Assembly (NCBI GenBank): GCA_937921935.1 | Contig: CAKZWQ010000019.1 | Coordinates: 1 to 49,507 of the forward strand | Source: an uncultured Gammaproteobacteria bacterium | GTDB taxonomy: Bacteria; Pseudomonadota; Gammaproteobacteria; Steroidobacterales; GCA-2729495 | Direction of reading: 5' to 3' | Length of the DNA stretch: 49,507 nt | Part shown: positions 1 through 8,839 of the stretch, in pieces | How the letters are laid out: the number at the start of each line of letters is the position of its first letter | How positions within the stretch are numbered: position 1 is the first letter of the stretch | The notes under the pieces: generated by a model | The model's database searches: none | The model's input: only the letters and a program-made list of their open reading frames with translations | Told to the model about the DNA's origin: nothing | Translations under genes and position numbers: made by a program

Positions 1-202
1 TCACCACGCGGCGGAACTGATCACAGAGTACGTCACGGCCATGAAGTACGGCATGGGGCTGCGCAAGATCCTGAACACCATCCATATCTACCCCACCCTG
101 GCCGAGGCCAATCGCTATGCGGCGGGAAACTGGCAGAAGGCGCGGATTTCACCTGCCCTGCTGGGGCTGGCTGAACGCTTTCACCGCTGGCGCAGGGGCT
201 GA
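1..202 (+). CDS. C-terminal end of a FAD-dependent pyridine nucleotide-disulfide oxidoreductase (MerA/Lpd-like), partial
   Basis: The open frame enters from the left edge (codons in phase from base 2) and stops with TGA at 200-202, leaving 67 residues. They read as the dimerisation domain end of the mercuric-reductase / dihydrolipoamide-dehydrogenase family: the segment KILNTIHIYPTLAEANRYAA contains the HxxPT(L)xEA element at the dimer interface, where the His-Pro pair helps form the partner's active site. The tail after it resembles the membrane-associated 'SNARE-like protein plus reductase' group rather than classical Lpd, because it continues with a basic WQKAR...RFHRWRR end. The N-terminal FAD and redox-disulfide parts are outside the window, so substrate cannot be assigned. 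An intrinsic terminator follows about 40 bases later. Confidence 0.8.
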   Translation, partial: HHAAELITEYVTAMKYGMGLRKILNTIHIYPTLAEANRYAAGNWQKARISPALLGLAERFHRWRRG

Positions 203-242
203 CCTACTCGCCAAGCCAGGCCAGCGCAAAATAACGCAGGCA

Positions 243-282
243 AAGAAAAAGCCCGCTGACTTTCGCCAGCGGGCTTTCTCCG
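243..282 (+). terminator. Rho-independent terminator after the flavoprotein gene
   Basis: Arms AAGCCCGCTG (249-258) and CAGCGGGCTT (267-276) pair perfectly around an eight-base loop. A-rich sequence lies on the left and TTTCTC on the right, so it could act for both strands: the plus-strand reductase and, less directly, the minus-strand gene ending at 348. Confidence 0.75.
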
Positions 283-347
283 AATCATCAGTCTACCTGA
301 GTCTGGTTATCCGATAGTCTCAGACAAACATCAATTCTGTAACAACC

Positions 348-965
348 TTAGTCGTTACCGGTCCAGCCCGGGTTCCCGAAGGTCCAGCGCAGATCAAGCT
401 CCAGGGAATCTTCTTCCAAAAAGCGGATGTTGTCATCGGTATAAGTGACACCTGCGGAGAAGTTATCGCCGAAGGCCAAGCGACCGCCGAAGAACCCATT
501 GACAGAGTTTCCTTCGCTGTCGTCAAGGTAAATAGCCTGCGCGCCACCGTTGATTTCCACACGATCGGTGAGCATCACACGGGTGCCGAAACGGCCACCG
601 TAGTAGTCACTGTCATCGCCCAGATCGTCGGGGTCAATGTTGCCGAAAATCACATCGGCAAAGACGTCGGCGGTGTCGGACACGGCTACATGGCTACCGA
701 AAACAATGTTCCAGTTGTCCACGTCACTGTCGTCGATACCGGTGGCATCGAACTTACCCGCTGTGTAAGTGCCGCCAAGGTGGAGCATGTTGAACAGCTG
801 AATGCTGCCGGAGGCTCCGTACTGGGTGTTCTCACCATCATCGGGAGCGTCGCCCCAACCAGCCTGACCCTGGAAGTACGTCCAGCCAGGACCATCCGCC
901 ATGGCGGCCCCGGATACAGCCAAGGCAGCGCTGGCCAAGGCAATCTTCAAATTTCTGTGGTTCAT
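348..965 (-). CDS. Small exported outer-membrane beta-barrel-like protein
   Basis: 205 residues. The first 23 residues form a clear Sec signal peptide ending AxA before DGPGWTYFQ. The mature part is acidic, Gly/Asp-rich and built of alternating aromatic/hydrophobic strands broken by short DD/DG turns, such as YYGGRFGTRV and FFGGRLAFGD, ending TFGNPGWTGND. That composition fits a small (about eight-stranded) beta-barrel of the outer membrane; no specific family is recognised. The ATG has an AGGGG sequence about 13 bases upstream. It is a single gene facing the flavoprotein gene, with a long AT-rich region upstream. Localisation is fairly likely; function is unknown. Confidence 0.7.
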   Translation of the reverse strand: MNHRNLKIALASAALAVSGAAMADGPGWTYFQGQAGWGDAPDDGENTQYGASGSIQLFNMLHLGGTYTAGKFDATGIDDSDVDNWNIVFGSHVAVSDTADVFADVIFGNIDPDDLGDDSDYYGGRFGTRVMLTDRVEINGGAQAIYLDDSEGNSVNGFFGGRLAFGDNFSAGVTYTDDNIRFLEEDSLELDLRWTFGNPGWTGND

Positions 966-1433
966 AGTTGAAACCCCTGTTTAATTCGTAACAAAACAAC
1001 GTTGATTCACTCGCCCAGCCCCGTCCTTACGGATAGCCCTGTTCAAGTGGAGCGGGACTTTAGCAACATGTAAGGAAATTCGCCACCATTTTTCGTATTT
1101 TCTGATGAAAAACTTATAACTACTTGTTTTTAATAAATTTATAGTCATTATTTAGCCCGATTCTTGGCTCAAAAAACACCTCAAACAGGCAAAAATTGAC
1201 CAATGTGACTAATTTGCAACACTCGCGAAGTCACCAGACCATGATAATTGCGTGGTTTCTTAACAACACTTAATCCGGACCCAGGGCAGATGCCGGCCGG
1301 CATCCGGCTCGAATTAGCCACCACAGCCCTGCCCCGAACGCCCGCCCGGCACAGGGCTACAGCCCCGTCAAACTGTTACAAGTTGTTACCGGCCCCGGGT
1401 CTATTCCACCCGCCCAGCCCGTAAAATCTCCCC
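966..1433. other. AT-rich divergent intergenic region, promoters presumed
   Basis: About 470 bases separate the minus-strand barrel protein from the plus-strand ABC operon. Bases about 1060-1200 are markedly AT-rich compared with the coding DNA and are the likely site of divergent promoters, but no hexamer pair is convincing. A repeat CTGTTAC-AAG-TTGTTAC lies at 1373-1389 just before the ABC gene. No gene was found here. Confidence 0.4.
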
Positions 1434-2168
1434 ATGGAAGCTACAGCCCTGAATCCGGACATGGCCCAGGCGGCCGACGGCGTTATCGTGACGCGGGAGC
1501 TGCGGCGGCGTTACCAGATGGGCGATACGATCATCAATGCCCTGGACGGCGTCAGCCTGCAGATCCAGCCGGGCGAATACGTTGCCATCATGGGCCCCTC
1601 GGGTTCGGGCAAGTCCACGCTGATGAATGTCATCGGCTGCCTGGACTCGCCTGATGACGGCGAATACTGGCTGAACGACAAGCTGGTCTCCAACCTGAAA
1701 GACCACGAACTGGCCCGGATCCGTAACCAGGAAATCGGCTTCGTCTTCCAGACTTTCAACCTGCTGCAGCGGGCCACGGCCCTGCACAATGTAGAAGTCC
1801 CGCTGATTTATTCCGGCATCAGCCGCAAGGAGCGCCAGCGGCGCGCCCTGGAAGCCCTGGAGCAGGTCAGCCTCTCAGAGCGCAAGCACCATCAGCCCAG
1901 CGAGCTGTCCGGCGGTCAGCGTCAGCGGGTCGCCGTGGCCCGGGCCCTGGTCACGCGGCCCAGCATCCTGCTGGCCGACGAGCCCACGGGCAACCTGGAT
2001 TCCCAAACCGCGGATGAAATCATGGCCTTGTTCGACCAGCTGCACCGGGCGGGCAACACCATCATCCTGGTCACGCACGACGCCAAAATAGGCGAGCACG
2101 CGGAGCGGGTCTTGCGCATGCTGGACGGACAAATCGAATCAGACACAAGGAACGTGCCAAGACAATGA
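1434..2168 (+). CDS. ABC transporter ATP-binding protein, MacB/LolD-type
   Basis: 244 residues, the usual size of a stand-alone ATPase of the MacB/LolD/FtsE group. Visible motifs are Walker [10 protein letters not shown] (about residues 55-63), the Q-loop FVFQTFNLL, the signature [15 protein letters not shown], Walker [13 protein letters not shown] and the switch histidine in ILVTHD. It should bind and hydrolyse ATP on the cytoplasmic face and drive the MacB-like permease at 3480. The stop overlaps the start of the adaptor gene (ATGA-type, 2165-2168), so the genes are translationally coupled. The pathway logic (ATPase, periplasmic adaptor, permease) is that of tripartite export of peptides, macrolides or lipids; a TolC-type outer-membrane partner is not in the window. 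Confidence 0.93.
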   Translation: MEATALNPDMAQAADGVIVTRELRRRYQMGDTIINALDGVSLQIQPGEYVAIMGPSGSGKSTLMNVIGCLDSPDDGEYWLNDKLVSNLKDHELARIRNQEIGFVFQTFNLLQRATALHNVEVPLIYSGISRKERQRRALEALEQVSLSERKHHQPSELSGGQRQRVAVARALVTRPSILLADEPTGNLDSQTADEIMALFDQLHRAGNTIILVTHDAKIGEHAERVLRMLDGQIESDTRNVPRQ

Positions 2169-3463
2169 AAAGACTGTTGATCCTTTTGCCCCTCGTCGGC
2201 CTGATTGCCGCTTGCGAAGAGCCGGTGGAGCAGAAGAGCTTTCGCACCGGTGAAGTGGTCCGACGCGACATTACGGTCAGCGTGGAAGCGGCCGGTGTGA
2301 TCGAACCGTTCCTGACCGTGGAAGTGAAATCCAAGGCCTCGGGCGAAATCCTGAAAATCCCGGGAGAAACGGGCGACGTGGCGACGGCCGGCACTTTGCT
2401 GGTGCAGATCGACGAACGTGTGCCCCGCAACCAGCTCGCCCAGGCGGAAGCCCGTCTGGAAGCGGCCCTGGCGCGCCGCTCCATTGCCCGGGCCCAGTCC
2501 AAGCGGGCCAAGACCCTGTTCGAGTCCAAGACCATCAACGAGGTCGACTATGAACAGACGGTGCTGGAACTGGCCAATGCGAAGGCCGAAGTGGTGAGCA
2601 CCCAGGTGGACGTAGAAAACGCCCGCATCGCGCTGGAAGACACGGATGTGCGCGCGCCAATCAACGGCACCATTATTGAAAAACTGGTGGAACAGGGGCA
2701 GGTGATCTCCTCACCGACCATGGACGTGGGCGGGGGTACGCTTATTCTGAAGATGGCGGACTTAAGCCAGGTCCAGGTCAAGACGCTGGTCAACGAAACG
2801 GACATCGGCAAAATCCAGCCGGGTCTGCCGGTGACAGTCACCGTGACCTCGTACCCCAATCAGCCCTTCGAGGGTGAAGTGCTGAAAGTGGAACCGCAGG
2901 CCATGGCCGAGCAGACTGTTACGACCTTTTCCGTGCTAATGACCCTGGACAACCAGGCGGGGCTGCTGCGTCCGGGCATGAATGCGGATGTGGAAATTCG
3001 TGTGGCCGAAGCCAGCGACGTGCTGGCCGTGCCCACCGCCGCGCTGCGCACCAGCCGGGATATCCCGGTGGCATCGCAGCTGGTTGGCCTGACCCCGGAC
3101 CAGGTGCGCCAGCAGCTCGGGCAGCAGCCGCGCGGAGCGACCGAAGGTGGCCCGCCCGCGGGTCGCACCGGCGGGCCGCCTGCAGGCCGGGGGGAGATGA
3201 GTAAACAGGATCGCTATCGCTTCGCCAGTCGCTACTGGGTGTTCGTGCAACGCGGCGATCAGCTGCTGGCCGTGAACGTGGATACCGGCCTGACAGACCT
3301 GGAATACAGCGAGGCCACCTCCGGTGTGACGGAAGGTGATACGGTAGTGCTGCTGCCCAGTTCGGGGCTGGTTCAGTCACAGCAGCGGCTGCAGGAAAAC
3401 ATGCGCCGCTTTACGGCGCTACCGGGCATGTCCGGCAATAACAAACGGCAGCGCGGTAACTAG
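2165..3463 (+). CDS. Periplasmic adaptor (membrane fusion) lipoprotein, MacA-like
   Basis: 432 residues. The N-terminus [19 protein letters not shown] has a lipobox (IAAC), so it is probably a lipoprotein. A lipoyl/barrel-sandwich region ([14 protein letters not shown] ... [18 protein letters not shown]) is split by a coiled-coil hairpin (about residues 95-150, rich in Ala/Glu/Arg), followed by a beta-barrel domain ([15 protein letters not shown]) and membrane-proximal domain, the order expected for MacA/AcrA-type adaptors. It bridges permease and outer-membrane exit. Odd feature: around residues 317-345 there is a Gly/Pro/Arg-rich insert ([17 protein letters not shown]) within the membrane-proximal region. 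It sits between the ATPase (4-base overlap) and the permease (16-base gap). Confidence 0.92.
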   Translation: MKRLLILLPLVGLIAACEEPVEQKSFRTGEVVRRDITVSVEAAGVIEPFLTVEVKSKASGEILKIPGETGDVATAGTLLVQIDERVPRNQLAQAEARLEAALARRSIARAQSKRAKTLFESKTINEVDYEQTVLELANAKAEVVSTQVDVENARIALEDTDVRAPINGTIIEKLVEQGQVISSPTMDVGGGTLILKMADLSQVQVKTLVNETDIGKIQPGLPVTVTVTSYPNQPFEGEVLKVEPQAMAEQTVTTFSVLMTLDNQAGLLRPGMNADVEIRVAEASDVLAVPTAALRTSRDIPVASQLVGLTPDQVRQQLGQQPRGATEGGPPAGRTGGPPAGRGEMSKQDRYRFASRYWVFVQRGDQLLAVNVDTGLTDLEYSEATSGVTEGDTVVLLPSSGLVQSQQRLQENMRRFTALPGMSGNNKRQRGN

Positions 3464-3479
3464 CTAAAGGAGTCCGGCC

Positions 3480-4688
3480 ATGTTGTTTGGTGAAATGATC
3501 GCGGTTGCGCTCCAGTCCATCCGGGCCAACCTGTTTCGTGGTTTCCTGACCATGCTCGGCATCATCATCGGCGTGGGCTCGGTGATCACCATGGTGTCCC
3601 TGGGTTCAGGTGCGCAGCGAGCCATCGACGATCAGATCGAAGCCCTCGGCGCAAACATCCTGTCGGTCAGCACCGGCGGATTCATGCATCGGGGCGTCTC
3701 TCAGAACCTGGGCACGCTGACTATTGAAGACGCCGACGCTATCGCCCGTGATGCGGAAGCCATTGCCGCGGTCGTGCCGGAAAAATCCAGCCGTCAGCAG
3801 GTCAAACTCGGCAACCTGAACCAGAACCTGCAGGTGGTGGGTAGCACGCCGAATTTTCAGACGGTAAACAGCTACAAGCTGGCCGCCGGCAAAATGTACA
3901 CCCTCGGCGACGGTGCAGCCAAGCGACGGGTGGCCGTTGTCGGCCACGGTGTAGCGGCCAAGTTCGACACGCAGATCGAGGGACTGCTCGGCGAAACGAT
4001 TTACATCAACAGTATCGCTTTCGAAGTCATCGGCATCCTGGAACCCGTCGGGCAGGTTGGCTGGCGCAACGTGGATGAGCAAATCTGGATGCCCCTGGAG
4101 ACCGCCCAGTTTCGCGTCTTCGGCACAGACGAGCTGGATCGGATCAGTGCCCAGGTAGCAATCGGCTTCACGGCAGATGAAGGCATTATCGACCTGGAAC
4201 GCATCCTGCGCCGCGAGCATAAAATCCTGCCGGGCAAGGACAACGACTTCAACATCGGCGATCCGACCCAGTTCTTTAATGTACGCGCAGCGGCGACCAA
4301 TATCTTTGCCGCACTGCTGGCCGGCATTGCCAGCATTAGCCTGATCGTCGGCGGTATCGGCATCATGAACATCATGCTGGTGACAGTGACGGAGCGCACA
4401 CGGGAAGTGGGCATCCGCAAGGCTCTGGGTGCCACGCGCCTGAACATCCTGATGCAGTTCCTGGTCGAGGCGCTGATCCTTTGTCTGTTCGGCGGCGCCA
4501 TCGGCATCCTGCTGGGGACCGGCATCTCCACCGCCATTGCCCGCTTCGCCGGCTGGGCGACCATCGTCTCGCCAACGGCTATCATGATTGCCTTTGCCTT
4601 CAGCGCCGGCGTGGGCCTGTTTTTCGGCATCTGGCCGGCGCGCAAGGCCGCCAATCTGAACCCCATCGACGCGCTGCGCTACGAGTAG
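3480..4688 (+). CDS. ABC transporter permease, MacB/FtsX-type
   Basis: 402 residues. One membrane segment near the N-terminus (LTMLGIIIGVGSVITMVSLGSG), a periplasmic core domain of about 220 residues, then three membrane segments at the C-terminus, the FtsX topology. The cytoplasmic coupling stretch GIMNIMLVTVTERTREVGIR and following KALGATR is diagnostic of the MacB/LolCE family. Unlike E. coli MacB, the ATPase is a separate protein (1434-2168), as is common in split systems. An RBS AAAGGAG precedes the ATG. Substrate cannot be deduced. Confidence 0.93.
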   Translation: MLFGEMIAVALQSIRANLFRGFLTMLGIIIGVGSVITMVSLGSGAQRAIDDQIEALGANILSVSTGGFMHRGVSQNLGTLTIEDADAIARDAEAIAAVVPEKSSRQQVKLGNLNQNLQVVGSTPNFQTVNSYKLAAGKMYTLGDGAAKRRVAVVGHGVAAKFDTQIEGLLGETIYINSIAFEVIGILEPVGQVGWRNVDEQIWMPLETAQFRVFGTDELDRISAQVAIGFTADEGIIDLERILRREHKILPGKDNDFNIGDPTQFFNVRAAATNIFAALLAGIASISLIVGGIGIMNIMLVTVTERTREVGIRKALGATRLNILMQFLVEALILCLFGGAIGILLGTGISTAIARFAGWATIVSPTAIMIAFAFSAGVGLFFGIWPARKAANLNPIDALRYE

Positions 4689-4692
4689 CCTC

Positions 4693-5166
4693 ATGACGGA
4701 TGACTGGGAGGCCCGGGTCGGCGGCGCCGACTGCCCCTTTGATCGCCAACTGCCCGACTGCGATGACGAACGCTATCGGGTGCGCAAGCTGTCGGCCTCT
4801 ACCCTCTACCTGGATCGTAACCAGGCCTACCGCGGCCACGGCGTCCTGATCTTTGACCGCCGCCACGCGACGCGAATCGATGAACTGTCGGCAGATGAAT
4901 GGCGGGACTGCGCGGATGATCTGCGCCGCGCCTGCGCCGCGATTGTGTCCGTCGTGCAGCCCGATCATCTGAATGTGGAAAGCCTGGGCAACATGGTGCC
5001 GCATCTGCACTGGCACATATTCCCGCGCTTCAAGGATGACGGGCGCTGGGGCAAAGCGGTCTGGACCACGGATCCGGCCGACATGCCCGTGCAGATACTC
5101 GACCTGCGAGGCTGCGCCGAACTTGCCGCACTTATTAATGAGTCCCTCGATCCGGCAACCGTCTGA
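4693..5166 (+). CDS. HIT (histidine triad) family hydrolase
   Basis: 157 residues. The histidine triad HLHWH at about residues 104-108, followed by IFPRF, is the catalytic nucleotide-phosphate-binding motif of HIT proteins, which hydrolyse nucleoside phosphoramidates or dinucleoside polyphosphates. Upstream, the stretch LYLDRNQAYRGHGVLIFDRRHATRIDELS is the usual beta-sheet/alpha part ('...GH.LI..krHv..l.eL'). The ATG lies four bases after the permease stop, so it is probably translated from the same message. The length fits single-domain HIT proteins of proteobacteria. Exact substrate is unknown. Confidence 0.88.
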   Translation: MTDDWEARVGGADCPFDRQLPDCDDERYRVRKLSASTLYLDRNQAYRGHGVLIFDRRHATRIDELSADEWRDCADDLRRACAAIVSVVQPDHLNVESLGNMVPHLHWHIFPRFKDDGRWGKAVWTTDPADMPVQILDLRGCAELAALINESLDPATV

Positions 5167-5178
5167 GCAGGCCGGCTG

Positions 5179-5709
5179 ATGGCCGACGCCCCGACCCTGT
5201 TAACGGGCTTCGCCCCGGTGGTGGGCAAACAACCCCGGCTGCTGATCCTGGGCTCCATGCCCAGCGCCGCCTCCCTGGCCGCCGGCCAGTATTACGGCCT
5301 GCCCCGCAATGCCTTCTGGACCATCATGGGCGAACTGTTCGGCGCCGGGCGCGAATTAGCCTACGACCAGCGCCTGGACATCCTGCGCGACCAGGGCATT
5401 GCCCTGTGGGATGTGCTGCAGGCCTGTGAGCGGGAGGGCAGCCTGGACTCCGCCATTAAAATGCGCAACGCCAGGACCAATGACTTTGCTCGCTTTTTCA
5501 AACGCCATCGCAGTATTCGCCGGGTGTACTTCAATGGCAGTAAGGCGGCCGACATTTACCGCCGCCGGGTGCTACCCGAAGTGCAACTGCAGGCGCCCTA
5601 CCTTGCCCATGAACGACTGCCCTCCACCAGCCCGGCCATGGCCAGCCTGAGCCTTGCTGATAAGCTCAGTGCCTGGTCCGCAATCAAAGCGCCCCCGGAT
5701 AACGCCTGA
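5179..5709 (+). CDS. DNA-deoxyinosine / hypoxanthine-type DNA glycosylase (uracil-DNA glycosylase superfamily)
   Basis: 176 residues. The N-terminal block [20 protein letters not shown], then [18 protein letters not shown], matches the small UDG-superfamily proteins annotated as DNA-deoxyinosine glycosylase: 'LGSMPS' corresponds to the GxxPS/T motif 1 and the NxFW stretch lies in the pocket. The later segment [15 protein letters not shown] and [12 protein letters not shown] supply the C-terminal 'xSTSPA' motif. It would excise deaminated purine or uracil from DNA as the first step of base-excision repair. The start is 12 bases after the HIT gene. Substrate preference within the superfamily is inferred only from motif similarity. 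Confidence 0.85.
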   Translation: MADAPTLLTGFAPVVGKQPRLLILGSMPSAASLAAGQYYGLPRNAFWTIMGELFGAGRELAYDQRLDILRDQGIALWDVLQACEREGSLDSAIKMRNARTNDFARFFKRHRSIRRVYFNGSKAADIYRRRVLPEVQLQAPYLAHERLPSTSPAMASLSLADKLSAWSAIKAPPDNA

Positions 5710-5719
5710 GGAACCGCTC

Positions 5720-7210
5720 ATGCCCAAGCAAGCCGCCATCCTGGCTATTGACCAGGGCACGACCAGCAGCCGGGCGATGATTTTCGATGACCAGGCCCGG
5801 GTCGTCGCCCTGGCGCAGCAGGAATTTCCCCAGATTTACCCGGCCGACGGCTGGGTCGAACATGATCCCGAAGCGATCTGGGCGACGAGCCTGGAAGTTG
5901 CCCACCAGGCCATCGAGGCGGCGGAAGCCAAAGGCTACGACGTCGCCGCCATCGGTATCACGAACCAGCGCGAAACGACCGTCGTCTGGGAACGCGATTC
6001 AGGCAAACCCGTTTATAACGCCATCGTCTGGCAGGACAGGCGCACCGCCGACAGCTGCAGCAAACTCAAGGCAGCCGGCCAGGAAACCGAAGTGCGCGCG
6101 CGCACGGGATTGTTGCTCGACCCGTATTTCTCCGCCACCAAGGTCGCCTGGATACTGGATCACGTGGAAGGCGCGCGCGGCCAGGCCAACATGGGCAAGC
6201 TCGCCTTCGGCACCGTCGACAGCTTTCTGATGTCGCGCCTGACCGGCGGCCGGGTACACGCCACCGATGCCACCAATGCCAGCCGCACGAATCTCTACAA
6301 CCTGCACACCAGTGCCTGGGATGATGACCTGCTGAATATCTTCCGGGTGCCGAAGGAAATTCTGCCGGTCGTGCATGACTGTGCGGCAAACTTCGGCGAA
6401 ACAGATCCCTCCCTTTTTGGCCGCCCGATTCCCATCTTCGGCGTCGCCGGCGATCAGCAGGCTGCGACCATCGGCAATTGCTGTTTCGAGCCCGGCTCTA
6501 TCAAGAGTACTTACGGCACCGGTTGTTTCCTCGTCCTGAACACCGGCAATCAGATCGTGGACTCGCAGCATCGCCTGTTATCGACGGTTGCCTACCAACT
6601 CGACGGCAAACCGACCTACGGACTGGAAGGTTCGATTTTCATGGCCGGCGCCACGGTGCAATGGCTACGAGATGGGCTAAAAATCATCAAGAACGCAGCC
6701 GATACCGAAGGCCTGGCGCGGGGCCTGGAAAGTAATGCGGGCGTGTACCTCGTCCCCGCCTTCACCGGCCTGGGCGCGCCCCACTGGGATGCCGATGCGC
6801 GCGGCGCCATCTTCGGTATGACCCGGGCCACGGGCCCAGCGGAACTGGCGCGGGCCGCGCTGGAATCCGTGTGCTACCAGACACGTGACCTGCTGGACGC
6901 CATGGCCGCTGATGGCGTGCACCCCGAAAGCCTGCGTGTGGATGGCGGCATGGTGGTGAACGACTGGCTGGTGCAGTTCCTGGCCGACATGCTCGGGATT
7001 CCGGTGGAGCGGCCGCAGGTGACCGAGACCACCGCCGCCGGTGCCGCCTACCTCGCGGGCCGACAGGCCGGCATCTACGGGGACCTGGACGAAGTTTCAA
7101 AACTCTGGCAGCGCCAAGCGCGTTTTGAACCGCAACTCGCCGCTAATGATCGTGAACGCTTAATGGCAGGCTGGCGTGATGCCGTACAGCGCGTAACCAA
7201 AAAAACCTGA
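5720..7210 (+). CDS. glpK: Glycerol kinase
   Basis: 496 residues, the standard length. Start chosen at 5720 because [22 protein letters not shown] aligns with the family N-terminus and TGAGGA lies just upstream; the frame stays open further left over the glycosylase end. Landmarks are the phosphate-binding loop [17 protein letters not shown], the substrate-region motif WQDRRTAD, the family signature from [18 protein letters not shown], and the [13 protein letters not shown]ase block. It phosphorylates glycerol to sn-glycerol 3-phosphate in the cytoplasm. No glpF or glpD is adjacent, but a broken aquaporin-type gene lies at 43614-43809. It ends the co-directional run that begins at 1434 and converges on ppk2. 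Confidence 0.96.
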   Translation: MPKQAAILAIDQGTTSSRAMIFDDQARVVALAQQEFPQIYPADGWVEHDPEAIWATSLEVAHQAIEAAEAKGYDVAAIGITNQRETTVVWERDSGKPVYNAIVWQDRRTADSCSKLKAAGQETEVRARTGLLLDPYFSATKVAWILDHVEGARGQANMGKLAFGTVDSFLMSRLTGGRVHATDATNASRTNLYNLHTSAWDDDLLNIFRVPKEILPVVHDCAANFGETDPSLFGRPIPIFGVAGDQQAATIGNCCFEPGSIKSTYGTGCFLVLNTGNQIVDSQHRLLSTVAYQLDGKPTYGLEGSIFMAGATVQWLRDGLKIIKNAADTEGLARGLESNAGVYLVPAFTGLGAPHWDADARGAIFGMTRATGPAELARAALESVCYQTRDLLDAMAADGVHPESLRVDGGMVVNDWLVQFLADMLGIPVERPQVTETTAAGAAYLAGRQAGIYGDLDEVSKLWQRQARFEPQLAANDRERLMAGWRDAVQRVTKKT

Positions 7211-7266
7211 TGTCATTTTGAAGTGCGCGGCAGCTCCCTTGCGGGCAGCTCCTAATGTACCGGGAC

Positions 7267-8073
7267 TCAATACACCGACGGCACCGTGTGCTTGAACTCG
7301 AGCACGTCAGGCGTGCCGGGTTTCTTCTTCTTTCGCTCACCCAGATCAGGCGCTACCCAGTCCTGCTCGTCGTAATCGAAGTGGCTGAGCAGGTGCGAGA
7401 TGCAGTTCAGCCGGGCCCGGCGCTTGTCGTCTGCCTGCACGCGATACCACGGGCAGGCGGCGGTATCGGTGGCTTCCAGCATGCGTTCATACGCAGCCGT
7501 GTAATCCCACCAGTGCTGGTAGGACTCTACGTCCATCGGGCTCAGCTTCCAGTGCCGCATGGGATCGGTCATGCGCGCCCGGAAGCGTCGCTCCTGCTCT
7601 TCCTGGCTGACATCGAAGAAATACTTGATGATACGGATGCCCTGCTCGACCAGCTCTTCCTCAAACAACGGCACCGTGCGCAGGAAGCGCTCGTACTCCT
7701 GCTTGGTGCAGAAATCCATCACGTGTTCGACACCGGCGCGGTTGTACCAGCTGCGGTCGAACAGCATGACCTCACCACCGGCCGGAAAGTGCCGGATGTA
7801 GCGCTGCGGATACCACTGGGTCTTTTCCCTGTCGCTGGGTTTGGGCAGGGCAACGACCCGAAAGACCCGGGGGCTCACCCGCTCGGTGATGCGCTTGATG
7901 ACACCGCCCTTGCCAGCCGCATCTCGACCCTCGAAGACCACGACCGCTTTCAATTTGTGCTCTACGACGTGGTCCTGCAGGTGGCAAAGTTCCGTCTGCA
8001 GCCTGATCAGTTCTTTATCAAACAGCTTGCGTTTCATCTTGGCGGGTTTATCGTCCGCATGCTTTTTAGCCAT
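7267..8073 (-). CDS. ppk2: Polyphosphate kinase 2 (PPK2 family)
   Basis: 268 residues. Walker-A-like GRDAAGKGGVIK (about residues 49-60), Walker-B-like FDRSWYNRAGVEHVM, and the WYPQRYIRHFP and DPMRHWKLSPMD blocks are hallmarks of PPK2 enzymes, which use polyphosphate to phosphorylate nucleotides (or make polyphosphate from NTP). Length and single domain suit class I or III; class cannot be settled by eye. It is the last of three minus-strand genes and converges with glpK, about 56 bases apart. The CHAD protein at 43814 and the Pho regulon suggest polyphosphate handling is important to this organism (inference). Confidence 0.92.
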   Translation of the reverse strand: MAKKHADDKPAKMKRKLFDKELIRLQTELCHLQDHVVEHKLKAVVVFEGRDAAGKGGVIKRITERVSPRVFRVVALPKPSDREKTQWYPQRYIRHFPAGGEVMLFDRSWYNRAGVEHVMDFCTKQEYERFLRTVPLFEEELVEQGIRIIKYFFDVSQEEQERRFRARMTDPMRHWKLSPMDVESYQHWWDYTAAYERMLEATDTAACPWYRVQADDKRRARLNCISHLLSHFDYDEQDWVAPDLGERKKKKPGTPDVLEFKHTVPSVY

Positions 8074-8111
8074 CAGCCCTCCCCTTCACAAACGAACCGA
8101 CCTTGCGGCCG

Positions 8112-8333
8112 TCAACCACGGCCCCATGTCGCTGAATTGCCAGCGGCGGCCGGCTTCCCGGTGGCCCGCAGCTTCAGCGCCGCGCCCCACACCTCGTCCA
8201 GAACCGCTCGCGATTCTTCCGGGCCCGACTTTTCCAGCACTTTCACCTCCAGGCTGGAGAGACTCGGCAGGTGCTCGCGCAGCTTTCTGAACGAACCAGG
8301 TTTCTTGCGGCGGAAGCTTCTGTCATTAGTCAT
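8112..8333 (-). CDS. Small basic protein of unknown function
   Basis: 73 residues, beginning MTNDRSFRRKKPGSFRKLREHLPSLSSLEVKVLEKSG. The N-terminal third is strongly basic; the C-terminus is Ala/Gly-rich. No family is recognised. The ATG (8331-8333) overlaps the stop of the 46-residue gene upstream by a few bases, and its stop lies 38 bases before ppk2, so the three form a likely operon. The coding evidence is position and overlap rather than homology, hence modest confidence. Confidence 0.5.
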   Translation of the reverse strand: MTNDRSFRRKKPGSFRKLREHLPSLSSLEVKVLEKSGPEESRAVLDEVWGAALKLRATGKPAAAGNSATWGRG

Positions 8334-8466
8334 GTATTAGGCGTATTACGCGATCGCCGAACTCATCCTGCTCGACATCGATGTCACAGTCAGACGCGAG
8401 CCGGGAAAGCTCGGTGACGATGGCTTCAAACTGGGAGCTGAAAAATCTTTCCTTGGTATCGCTCAT
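8326..8466 (-). CDS. 46-residue acidic protein of unknown function
   Basis: Start chosen at 8466: the peptide MSDTKERFFSSQFEAIVTEL continues to a helical, acidic end DIDVEQDEFGDRVIRLIHD, and the message has GGAG eight or nine bases before the ATG. The frame is open 42 codons further upstream but that part has no RBS and unlikely composition. It overlaps the start of the next gene and heads the small operon leading to ppk2. No known family is recognised. Confidence 0.5.
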   Translation of the reverse strand: MSDTKERFFSSQFEAIVTELSRLASDCDIDVEQDEFGDRVIRLIHD

Positions 8467-8766
8467 CTTGTTGTTCTCCGGGGCCGAGAAGCGAGTCGTA
8501 TAGCAGCCTGCCAACGCTGCGAAAGGAGAATCATTTGCATTTAGATTAGCAGCAAATGAAATAGCCCGGAAACAGCTTGCAGGGGTCGCCAATACGGCGA
8601 AACCAGGCTGTTCAGACCACGTCTTGCGACGGGCAGCAGAGGCTCCACGCCATCACTTGCAAGCCTGTGTGACAATGGTCCATTATAAAAACAAATGTGC
8701 TCCAGGCGACTTTAAGCACCTAAAAGAAATTTACTTTTATTATATTAATCAATCACTTAAATAGCT

Positions 8767-8810
8767 CCTATGGAAGTCCGGCGAGCCTATTAGTCGGCTT
8801 TTTCCATGGG
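8767..8810 (+). promoter_or_regulatory. Long stem-loop in the 5' leader of the antiporter/GABA genes
   Basis: CCTATGGAA (8767-8775) pairs with TTCCATGGG (8802-8810) with one G-U, and inside it CCGGC (8778-8782) pairs with GTCGG (8793-8797), with a loop of ten bases. The inner stem is followed by CTTTTT, giving it a terminator-like look about 30 bases ahead of the GTG start at 8840, where GAGG serves as RBS. The upstream genes run the other way, so it cannot be their terminator; it may be an attenuator or a sensor in the leader. The preceding 8690-8765 stretch is AT-rich and probably holds the promoter; otherwise nothing is seen in 8467-8766. Confidence 0.45.
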
Positions 8811-8839
8811 CCTTCAGATGACCTTTTGAGGACAGCCCT

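Noticed and set aside
1373..1389. CTGTTAC-AAG-TTGTTAC as a Pho box before the ABC operon
   Set aside because: Half-site spacing is 10 instead of 11 bases and only one pair is present, unlike the well-spaced boxes at 35592 and 43468.
3606..4694. Long minus-strand open frame (362 codons) opposite the ABC permease
   Set aside because: It is antisense to a clear MacB-type permease with all family motifs; its peptide is His/Asp/Gly-rich with no recognisable fold, as expected from GC-rich shadow frames.
7228..7252. Repeat GGCAGCTCC twice between glpK and ppk2 as terminator
   Set aside because: It is a direct repeat, not an inverted one, so it cannot form the stem of an intrinsic terminator.
7255..8340. 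Plus-strand open frame of 361 codons opposite ppk2
   Set aside because: Antisense to PPK2 with intact Walker motifs. The frame lacks an RBS and known domains.
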